The notes beneath the pieces were generated by a model. The model was not told the DNA's origin. It saw only the letters and a program-made list of their open reading frames with translations, and ran no database searches. From positions 1,321,149-1,385,148 of the forward strand of contig NC_066850.1 of the NCBI RefSeq assembly GCF_001640805.2: a stretch of DNA of 64,000 nucleotides. The letters run 5' to 3'. The translations under genes and the position numbers were made by a program. Source of the stretch: Lates calcarifer (lineage: Eukaryota; Chordata; Actinopteri; Centropomidae). Positions 28,454-54,500 of the stretch are shown here, one piece after another. The stretch's first letter is position 1. Every line of letters starts with the position of its first letter.

Positions 28454-29315
28454 TTGTGGAGTAAGAGTACATATTACTCATGTAGCACTTGATAGACATT
28501 GGCCTTTTATAACTACTGATTAAAAACAAAAAAAAAAAGTGGGAGAAATGAACTCCTTCATCCATAATCAACCTGTTCATGATTGAGTCAGTGTTACAGG
28601 TGCACCGTTATATACCATGATCATCCTTTGCTTCCTTCACATAAAAGACAAAGCTAAGTAGATTCAGACATGGATTTTTTTCTAAACAGTTCTGTACACG
28701 ATACACGGGGCACGGTCATTGGTGTGGGTGTGGCTTCATATTTCTCACTCTGTCATGATCGTTCTCACTTTGACTCACCATGTGTTCACTCCTCATGCAG
28801 CTGCCGGGAGCTCATTCGAAAAACCCTACAATCCTACATCTCCTCGGCTCGGCTCGTGTCGGCTATGGAAAAGTCTGCCGACACGACGCCTCGTCATCAG
28901 CAGCCGCTCATTAATCTTTACATCTGCAACATGTACAGCCTATCAGTGCAGCAGACCGGGGGGCAATTTTTGGGGCAGCAGCAGCACGGGGATGTGAACT
29001 CACGGTTTATCATCATAATCGCAAATTCCCTCCCTCTACGCCATTCCTGTCGCTTACTGTACCTCTCTCTCCCCCCTCCTCCCTCCGGTGGAGAACCAAC
29101 CAACAGCATTTTGGGAACTGATGGTGAAGTTCTGGCAAATTTTCAGGGGCATCTCAGGTTTTTAGGAACGTTTCAGAGGGGGCTCTCAGGCTTTGGGAGT
29201 GGGGTCTATTAGTAGTGCACGCTACCTCCATTTACTGGGGCGACGTCGGAGGCCAAAAGGTGAAGAGTTGAAGGGGAGGAGGGGCTGTTTTAGGGTTTAG
29301 GGAGGTGGGTTTTTA

Positions 29316-29335
29316 GGGGGGGGGGGGGGGGGGGG
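29316..29335 (-). repeat. C20 homopolymer in the nampt 3' UTR (G20 on plus)
   Basis: Twenty G on the plus strand, so C20 in the nampt transcript, starting 17 bases after the stop codon. Confidence 0.9.
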
Positions 29336-29352
29336 ACTTAGTAGTGCTGTGC

Positions 29353-45316
<15,964 letters not shown>

Positions 45317-45560
45317 CTTTTCCCCCCTCGGTTGTGAGTCAGTCGCAGCTGTCAGTGTGTTGTGTTGTGTTGTGTTGTGTTGCGCGCCGCGCTGCCAGGG
45401 ACTCCTGCCTGGTAGTGTAGCTGGGCAGGGGGGAAGGACGAGCGGAGAGAACCGGGGCGGAGAAAGGGGCGTGATGTCGTCACCAAAATCGGGCGTCAGT
45501 TGTGCCGTCAGCCAATCAGGAAACAGAGATTGTGTATTTGCGAAGATGAACCACTCAACA
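45317..45560 (-). promoter_or_regulatory. probable nampt 5' UTR / core promoter
   Basis: GC-rich DNA upstream of the nampt ATG. It has a perfect AP-1 site (TGAGTCA, 45335-45341), a (GTGTT)n run (45357-45382), a GC box (ccggggcgg near 45452) and a CCAAT box (45512-45516). No TATA box is obvious, as expected of a CpG-type promoter. The CCAAT box faces gsap and could serve either gene. Confidence 0.45.
45357..45382 (+). repeat. (GTGTT)5 pentanucleotide repeat in the nampt leader
   Basis: About five GTGTT units (AACAC on the nampt strand), 40-65 bases upstream of the nampt ATG. Confidence 0.9.
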
Positions 45561-45951
45561 AAGAAGAGGAGAAACCACAGGGACAATACATCTTTTTGAA
45601 GTATTTTATCATCAAAAAGGATCTTATCTTTAACTAAATCATTACCTCTTCAAATTAATACTTTTATTACATGTATATACACATGTTTTATTACATGTAT
45701 GCAGTTTACAGCCCTTCTCAAAGATGAAATCATTGTGATTTTTTTCTCATGAAACGCAAATTATTCAATTGTACGTTATAATTTGATGCTCAGTGATGAT
45801 ACAACAGATTTGGGAAATTCCATTTGCTCTCACAGATGCTTCAACGTTCAGACGTTTATAGTATATTGTGCTTTTGTAAGAGAGTGGGAGCTCTGTGCTT
45901 CATTCTTGTCTTTGAAGTCACGTGAGCCACAATTGTGTGCCGTTTTCAAGC

Positions 45952-45972
45952 TGAGCACAAGGGGGCGCTGTT
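45952..45972 (+). promoter_or_regulatory. CTCF-like motif (upstream copy)
   Basis: 'gagcacaagggggcgctg' matches most of the extended CTCF consensus. A near-identical copy is at 48830-48850. Confidence 0.35.
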
Positions 45973-47049
45973 GGGTCATCAAGTGCTGTTTCAGAAATGA
46001 AGCGAAACAGGCCTTTTAGGTCTAAATACCTGTGTACATAACCCACAGGGTGTCATTACTTTGGCAATCAAAGGAGCACTGCTGCTGTGACATTAAACCA
46101 TTGATAAATGATTAACTAACCACCATCAGAGTCTTTGTAATAACGTTTAACACACGGATTATTTGCCATGGACATACACCAAAATTCTCCATTTCTATGC
46201 ACTTAAAACAGTGAGACAGTGTTTCTTCATGATATATATTTTTCATTTCTAACTGCTAGATTTAGGATGTTGTATTAACGTGTGTAATACTGATGTTATT
46301 TACTTATAAAATATTGTCAACAAATGCCTGTCTGCTTGAGAACAGCACAGCCTTTTACTGTAATAAAAACAAACATGAGAGGAGGAAGCCTTCAGTGCGA
46401 GCGTCTTCTTCGATGACATGTACAGTCTTTAATGAGCTCTGCCTGGAAGGAAACTGACGCAGCAATAACATTCAACACCATTACATTTAGTGCCACAAAG
46501 ACAGTGGTTTCAGAAAACTTCCCAGTTTGTTATCTTAACAAGCGGACGCACATTACTTTAGATTCTGACGTTTTTTCACATTGCCCCAGTATTTGAATGT
46601 CTTCTCTGAGAGTTCCTTCCCTGGCATCCCTAAATATATTCACAGTAGCAGATTCATCTCTTCTGGACTGAGCAAGGCTCTTTTTCTTTCCTAATTTTAA
46701 CAAGGCAACTGATGTCTTTGAAAAGTTCCTACAACTCTTACTGCAGCGGCCGACGGCCACAAACAAACATACAACTACATAAATGAATAACTAACAGCAA
46801 TAACACAAAGTGTTTGAGTACAATGAAATGTTGAGACGTCTGTTTGTCAGAACAGCTACCAAACATGGAGTTGCATGGATGAGATTTATTCCATCTGCTT
46901 AACCTAGTTTAAATAGATTCTTTCTCCTTTTGTTTTTTGTTTTTCTTGATCTTGTGCATTTCCCAAGGGCCCTTTTTTTTAATCTTCCCTGCTATATGTG
47001 GATGAAAATGTGCTAGATTTTATAAGAACTACAAATCAATTCTGGATGC

Positions 47050-47470
47050 TGAAGAAGGCAGGACTCAAACGCCCTCACCCAGTTCTACAGAGGACTCGTT
47101 GAAAGTATCCTCACCAGCGGTATCACAGCGTGGCATGGCAACACCACCCTGGCTGAGAGGAAATCACTGCAGCGGGTCATAAAAACTGCAGAAAGGGTCA
47201 CTGGCTCCAGTGACCCCTCCATGGATACTATACACACCCAGCACTGCTGGAGGAAAGCACAGGACAAACATCACCCAGCTCATGCTCTGTTTCTCTGGGT
47301 GGATTCAGGCTACAACCTCAGACCCTGCAGGCCAGTGAGCATCAGCTTCTTCCCAGCCACTGTTAGACTGTACTGGCACAGGACATGGAACAAGGAACAA
47401 GGAACAAGGAAGTACCTCACTCCACAGTCACTTCACACTACAGAACATAAACCTTACAGGCCGGTGCAAT
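47050..47470 (+). mobile_element. LINE ORF2 3' remnant (L2/CR1-like)
   Basis: The conceptual reading FYRGLVESILTSGITAWHGN ... LQRVIKTAERVTGS ... HPAHALF ... SFFPATVRL has the order of the C-terminal part of fish non-LTR reverse transcriptases. Only the 3' end is present (5'-truncated), at least one frame change lies near 47265, and an A-rich tail follows at about 47570. Non-functional. The clade assignment is from memory. Confidence 0.65.
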
Positions 47471-47686
47471 AAAAATCTGACATGCTGCTCTATGGTTTTC
47501 TTATTGTTTCATATTGTGTTGTATCTTTTTTAAAGAACTCGGACAAACGCACAATAATTCAACTTCAAAAATAAAAAAAAAAATCAAACACACTTTTCAC
47601 ACGTATTAAGTTTGTGTTTTAAAAAACTGGTAATGTTGTTTCTAAGTTAATAAATGTAGAAACATTGTTCTGCAGGCCTGATCAAT

Positions 47687-47921
47687 ATGGATGCCCATTT
47701 CCGCCGCTGTGATAGAAAAAACTGATTTTGTTGAGTCATTGTAAAGAGAAACTGCGAAATAATGACTTAATATCTCAAAGTAATGAAAACTTTCTAAAAC
47801 ATGATGACAGTACAACTAAGACATTATTATAAGATATTAATAGGCCTGCACTGGTTTGAGGAAGTTGCTCAATCTCATGACTTAACTTTTTTTTTTTCCA
47901 GAGGCGGAAATGAGCTTCCAT
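47687..47921. mobile_element. MITE-like element with terminal inverted repeats
   Basis: The left end atggatgcccatttccgcc and the reverse complement of the right end, atggaagctcatttccgcc, match at 17 of 19 positions, and similarity continues for a few bases. The 235-bp element has no coding capacity. The interior has 'ttgttgagtcattgtaaaga' and 'catgacttaac' runs typical of a fish MITE. No clear target-site duplication. Confidence 0.55.
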
Positions 47922-47999
47922 GCACTGTCCCCAGCACTGTGGATCTACTGTGTAGGTGTACGGTGGGACAGAGTGGTAACAGTCCACTGTGAAGTTTCG

Positions 48000-48425
48000 G
48001 ACTGATGCTGGGTGATGGATTCACTCGGCGGGGCGGTGAGAGATTCCAAGCCGCTGGAATGATGCGCTCCTCGGCCTATAGGCAGCGATTTTCCCGGCTA
48101 TGTGATCCCTGTGGAGGGAGGAGCTAAGTCTGGGAGGGGGGTAACGTTACATTTCCGCATGTCAATAAAAACAAAGTATCCGAAGTGAAGCGGAACCAGT
48201 GGATAGTTAATGTATAAATGCACCCAGGTGCTTTACTGCGTCCACTTTTACATGTAGCCAAAGTAAACATGCAAAGACTTTCGGTCACATGATGTCAAGG
48301 CTGAGCAGACACCAGCTGCAAGGTGCCGCTTCTCTCAACGAAACACACCTCGGAGTTTTTTTTTTTTTTTTTTTCCAAGAAGGGATTTTGTGCTGAAAAC
48401 CAAGGAGCAGATCTGAACTGTACAC
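48000..48425 (+). promoter_or_regulatory. probable gsap promoter and 5' UTR
   Basis: GC-rich start (GC box ggcggggcgg at 48027), a perfect palindrome gtaacgttac (about 48142) and a T-run at 48356-48374. An in-frame TGA at 48414-48416, four codons above the ATG, fixes 48426 as the start. Confidence 0.4.
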
Positions 48426-48513
48426 ATGTTGAAGTTAAAGCAGAAGTTTGACCTACACAGTGATGTGGTGTCTGATATCCTCAGGAAGGAGGCGTCTGTC
48501 TGCAGGGTGAAAG
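48426..48513 (+). CDS. gsap: gsap coding exon 1
   Basis: MLKLKQKFDLHSDVVSDILR ... CRVK, donor gtgagg. The earlier gtgaaa was rejected because it breaks the frame into exon 2. Confidence 0.88.
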
Positions 48514-51500
48514 GTGAGGCGTTCAGGTGTCCCCGGTCTCTCGCGGCTTTATCAGTGACAAACAGCTGTTTACGTGCATAATCGAACAGCTTTGAGGTAG
48601 CACAGCAGGTAGCTAACAGTGCTAGCTAAAAGTATCAGCTTCATGTCAGCTCCTTTTCACTGTTCACAGTGAGTTTACCTGTATTATACATATTTGTATA
48701 GCCTACGTTTGAGTTTTTATTTGCATGACAGCTACTGAAAAATAAATGTGATCGGAAAATGTCGCTAGTTGCAGCCTTTAGCTTTAGTTACAGAAGTAAA
48801 ACCAAAACTTCTAAATGGTTTTAAGGTGTTGAGCACAAGATGGCGCTGTTCACTCTTCACATTTCACCACACACTATGTGAAAAAGAACTGGCGAGACAT
48901 TCACTTAAAAGCTGTTTACTGTAGACAAAGTAGTTTAATACAGTATTTAATCTTTTCAGTATAAAAGCTTATTATGGAGGTGTAACTGTCACAGGAAGAC
49001 TTTCAAACATCACACAGCTTCTAAACAATTAAAAGTTTACACCATGAGAAGTGAAAACTTTTTCTGTGAACTCCACGTTGAGTACACAGACATACATACT
49101 GCTGCGTGACAATGGTTTCTTAAGCAGCAGACATCTCATTATGTCTTATAACATCAAGCAGCATTGTGTTGCCAAATTACCCACCTACACATCTGGGCAC
49201 TTTCTGCATCTAACAGCAACATATTATACAGTGGAAACACAGTATATACACTCATTAAGCATCACACTTGGCTGTGAGCGGTGGCAGGGAGAGTAAAAAC
49301 TTGTTTGTCAGGGCACAGTGTTGTTTAGAAGTGATAAGCTGTTTGGGCCCATGATAATGATGCTGTGTCTGCAGAATACTCTGGCACAGTGGACACTCAA
49401 ATCCTGAACATTGAGAGAGATGGGGGCATCCTTTACTCCTGGAAGGTAAGTCCACAGTGAAGGCACTGCTGCATATTATGAGTTGTTTCTACTGGATATG
49501 CTCATTAAATGAGTGTGATTATCCTAATCCATATGAATCCAGTGCTCTCTCCAGTTAAACTGTTACAACCTGCATTTAATTTGTATCAAAGTAACACATG
49601 AAATGCACAAAATAATCATTGTGTTTCCACTATGGTAATGCCCTTTGAACCTGGGCATTATATGGCTTATATATATATAAGCCATGTTTCAGTGTTTCCA
49701 CCATTCATACAGGTTTCTCTGCACTTCTGCTTGACATTTCTGGTATTTTTGGAAAGCTTGGGATCCTCAGTAGAATTTAAAAGTTCTGCGTGTTGAACCA
49801 TGCACAGCATACATTTTTAATGACAGACCCAGCAAAGAGTGTGAGGGTTTAGGAGGTTAAAGACAGTGTGCAGCCTGCAAAGAGAGAAAATAATCTCCTT
49901 TTTTTTTAGTGCAAAGGTTTACAATTTTATGCATGCTTGGCTGTGCCTTGGGTTTCAGAGCGCGCTTGCTTTTATTCTATTAAGTCTTCTGAACCAAAAA
50001 TGTGGCAAATCGCTGGTTTGAAGTGAGGCGCGCCCAGTCAGGATAATTAGCAAGGGTCAGCCGAGGTAATGAAAAGGTCAAGCACGACGTTCCACACGTC
50101 AGCCTGGTGGGAAAAGTTGGTCAGATTATGATTATCCATCTCTGTTCTGATAGGGAGCAACAGGGACCACTAGGATCGGGAAGTACGACTCCAACACCAA
50201 ACAGAACAAGGTATTGTGTGTGTGTGGTTTCCTTCCCTTCAGTACTTTGTGTGTGTGTGTGAATGCGGCTGTATCTCTGCACACTCATCCCCGGTGCGCC
50301 TGTGTTCTCCTCGACAGCTCCTGTACTCATTTGACAAGCAGGTGTGTGTCAGCAGCTGTTCCCTGAACAAGGAGGAGACGTTGTTGGGTGAGCCTCTGTA
50401 ATGTACAGATAATGAATTACCACAAACTGACGTTGTTAACAATGCTGTGCTCATGGCCCAAAATCAAGTGTCGAGAGAGCAGCTCAGGAGTTTTCCTGCA
50501 GATTCTTAACTGTAGTGGTGCCAAAGCATTGTTAAGAAAAAGTGATTTACTGAAGCCGGCGTCGTCTCTTTGGAAAATGTGTGGATTAAGTCTTGTCACA
50601 CCTCGCCTTTGCTTTGTCCCTCTCAGCTGTCAGCTTGGCACAAAATACCCGAGGAGAAGAGCGCCTCAGTCCAAGTAAGACCCAAGATTTACTTTAGCTC
50701 AATTTCATTTAAAGGCTGTGACATTAACCTTTACATCTTCTTAAAGTATCAACCACGGCTATTAACCGTGTCTGGTCTTTGTAGTATCCAAGTGTCTAAC
50801 TCTCCTGATTGAGATCCATCCCATCAACAACACTAAAGTCCTCAAGGCAGTTGACTGCAGGGTCAAAGTGCAGGTACAGTAGAGTGTGTGTGTTTGCAGG
50901 TTTTACTGCAGCCACGAGCTGACGCTGCATTTATGGAGCATCAGAGCTTACAGTGTAGAAGTGCCACAGACTAATTATTTTATAATCTTTGCTGAAACTG
51001 CACTGGCCTGTCGTCGCTTTTCTATCACTCTCTGTTAATCGTTTAATCTTTTTCTATGTCATCTCATTATATTATTATAAATGTCCATGTTATTAAGCTA
51101 CTGTGGCTGTGACCCTTGTATTCCTCAGTATTTGTTGCCGGCCCTGTTGCCAAACCACACTATTGGAAGATATGCCAAGAACGTTTGAGGCCTGCGTTAA
51201 AATATTAAAATCAGCAAATTGATGTCTCCGTCTAAACCCCACACTCAGACGCTGACTCGTGTTTCTCTGTGGCTTTCCCCAGTTCCTCCACCAAGAAACT
51301 GACAGGAGATCAGTGCTGGAGAGCCACCTGCTCCTGCTGACAGAGGATGGATGTGAGTTTTATGTGTCCATATGTCTGTCTTTCTGTCTGTCTATTCCTC
51401 AGTCTCTCATGAAGTAAAACAAAAACAGATTCTCAGAGGAAACATTACACTTTGACATGAAGTGGCTGTGTTTAGACAAAGTTGTCATTGTGTGTGTTTC

Positions 51501-54500
51501 AGATGTGGATCTGTACCATGTTCTGCTAACCAAACAGGAGGGTTACCGAGTGGTAAGCTGTACATTCACTGCATTGCCTGCTCTTTTTCTGTTTGATGCA
51601 AGTGTCTGTGAGTAGTTGCCTCAGCCAAACTACAAATTTCATGGGGAATTTTTCTGGCTGGTGGGTTTGTGCATTTTTTACAAGCGCAGTATAAATTCTT
51701 TCCAGGAATCCACATCTCCAGCAATTAATAAGTAAAACAGTTTGAATGTATTTACATAACCCAGTGCAGAGAATATATTGTTTCGACCTCATTCCCTGGC
51801 TATAAACTATACTGTGTGTCTCATCCTCCCGGGGAGCTTTGCATTAAGAATTCAGAGTCTTCTACAAAGCTGAATATGAATATGTTTGTGTGAACCAGGT
51901 GATGGCAAATCCCGAGCGCTTGCCCAAAACTGTAGAGAGAATAGTGGAGGATTTAAGTTGGGTGCAGTGGGACGGACACACACAAAGACTCTACTGTCTC
52001 ACACACAAGGTAACACACTGCAAAATGCATACACACAAATGTAATGTACACAACCCCACAGCTTACATGTTAATCAAACAGTTATGTGTCTTTCACAGGA
52101 CAAGTTCCTGCTGCGATGTGTTCAGTTTTACCCCAGCCATAGCTGTGAAACTGTGGTAACTCAACTCAAACTGATGAGGCTTTTGCATGTGCTGCCATAA
52201 TCACACGTTTTGTTATTTGTGCTCCCACTTGACAGTAACATGCTGTTATCTTGCTTTATGTTGCTGCTCAACAGATGGAGCTCCCATTGGAGTTGCCTGC
52301 TAATCCTTTCTGCACAGTCAAGTAAAGCAACAATTAAGAAATATATTTCCTTAATTCACTCTCCTGCATTACTTTCTATGTTACTGGAACATACTTGCAA
52401 TTAAAGAGACAAAACTTAATTCCTGTACACTTCTGTATATCTGAAAAATCCCCAAACATTCAAATTGTATTTACATATGTAAATGTGTGTGTGGCCAACA
52501 GGTTTGTAAACCTGGGTTTTGACCATTATCACACGGAGAAACCAGAACAGGAGCTTGTACGGATGAAGGTGTTCACAAACAGAATAGGTAACACATCCAC
52601 ACACTTACATGAATAATGTGCTTTCACACGTATATTCTCTCACTCAGGTGATATTCCACTTCCATGAGTTTTTATAACTAATGTTTGTGTGTTTTTTTCA
52701 TGTCTCGTTGTGAAAACAAGAAAGTAAGTCTGTTTAAAAAGTCAGACTATAACTGCAGGTACATTACAATACTGAGTGCACAGTGATGCATCATAATTAT
52801 ACACAATGCAACACACCTAATTAGAGATCCACCAGCAGTAATTTACAATCTCAGTGATGACAAAAGAAAAAGTTTCATTACAAAGTGAAAAGTGCTGATC
52901 AATGAACATCAAGGTAACTTCTTCCTTCAAACTTGAAAGTTAAGTTTTAAAATTTAACTTGGTTTAACTGCTGAATCTATAATGTGACCAGATTAAAAAT
53001 GGAACCTCAAACAAACTGATTTTAAGAATGAGTTTGATTCACTGATTAAAATCTTGATTGACTTTGTGATTTCTGAATCAAAAACAAATCCAGAATGCCT
53101 GTCCTCTCCGTCACTGATGCAAATTAAAATGTGAGAAGACTCTCTGTTAAAACAGCCCTTTTAATTTTGCACTGATTGTCATAAATGTCATCATGGATGT
53201 TCCTGATCTTGTAACAGTGGCACCCACTGAGTGATCCATAACTGCCTTGCCCTGTGGTTTGTTTTTAGGAAGCATGTGTGTCTGCTACAGCCAGCCTCTT
53301 AAAGACAAACAGGAACTGATATACACTGTGGTTTTAGTTCACAAAGGTGAGTATCTCTGTCCTCTTTACTGTGGAACTTTTAGGGTTGGTTTTTTTTCTC
53401 GAGCACTTTGCGACAAATTTCTTATTTTCTGCAGACTGCAGCAAGACGTTCAGAGTGTCTCTGGGCAGCGACCAGTCGCAGCAGAAAGCCACACAGCTCC
53501 ATCCACTCTTCATCCCCATGGGTCAGTGTACACACACAAATGTACTACAGTCATGTAGAAGACAACAACAGAAGCACAGACTCACAAAGACAAATAAGTG
53601 TGTGTATCCTCGTGCAGTAGTATTCTGTATTATGTGTTCTTATTTTTGTATGTAGGTTACTACATCCTGGTGTATCTGCAGGATTATTTCCTCCACTGTA
53701 TCAACACCAGACAGCAGGAGATGCTCTGTCACTCCCTCTTCCTCTCTGGTAAGACGAGGTTATTGCACAAATCGTGTCTCAGCTGACGGCTGTGTAACAG
53801 CTGTTTGTTCTCCTCTGTGCTCTGCTACAGTGCATGCTCGTATTGTTTTCAAACATGGAGCTTTCAGTGGTGTTTGCTCTTATTAATCCACTTTTGTTCC
53901 ATGTCTTCTTCTCTCTGTCTGTCTGTCTCAACAACTTTAAGGTCATGATGTGGACTTGGGCCTGCAGTGTCGGTCAGCTAACGTCACAGTGCTGCACGCA
54001 GAGGAAGAGTCTTGCGGTAACCTCCTGGACCTGGCCAGTGGGAGGATCCACAGCGCCGAGCTGAGCCCTGCCTACCTGCTGCAGATACTGCGATCAGACA
54101 CATCTGCCAGGTGAGCATGATTCATAACCTTTTGGGGGAAATGAAGGACCTATATACACACACACATATATATATGTGTATATACAGAGGAGGAGACACT
54201 TGTGAGGATCGGTGGGCAGGAAGCAGCACACAGGTGGAAAGTTATTTTTTAAAGGTTATTTTTGTGTGCGTACACCTGCTGAGCCTCTCTGAGAATAAAT
54301 TTAGCTTTAACTTGAATCTTTGCCAGCGCACACCTTGGATTGAACCGTCCAGCTCAATAAAGGTGCAGCAGTGACTCTTTATTTTTTGTTGTTGCTCTGT
54401 TTTTTTCTCACATTTTTTTATTCAATTGATTCATTCATTTATTCATTCACTTTTGGGTTTTAAAGCAGCACATACATCACCGCACAGTACCTGACTGTCT

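Larger units (their letters stand above)
24330..29352. other. sypl1-nampt interval, probably including the nampt 3' UTR
   Basis: Contains a perfect hairpin (24901-24934), CA and AAT microsatellites, the 'gatggcgctag' perciform repeat (26881-27230) and, nearest nampt, its 3' UTR with a C20 tract (G20 on plus). Open frames on either strand are not convincing as genes. Confidence 0.5.
45561..48425. other. nampt-gsap intergenic interval
   Basis: 2.9 kb between two divergently transcribed genes. From left to right it holds a CTCF-like motif (45952-45972), a LINE ORF2 remnant (47050-47470), a MITE-like element (47687-47921) and the gsap promoter side (48000-48425). The rest is AT-rich without recognised content. 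Confidence 0.6.

Noticed and set aside
28670..29212. 180-codon plus-strand frame
   Set aside because: Lies in the probable nampt 3' UTR on the opposite strand, has no recognisable domain, and fits chance.
48501..48513. gsap exon 1 ending at the earlier gtgaaa donor
   Set aside because: Phase would not fit exon 2; the gtgagg donor at 48514 gives the continuous reading VKEYSGTV.
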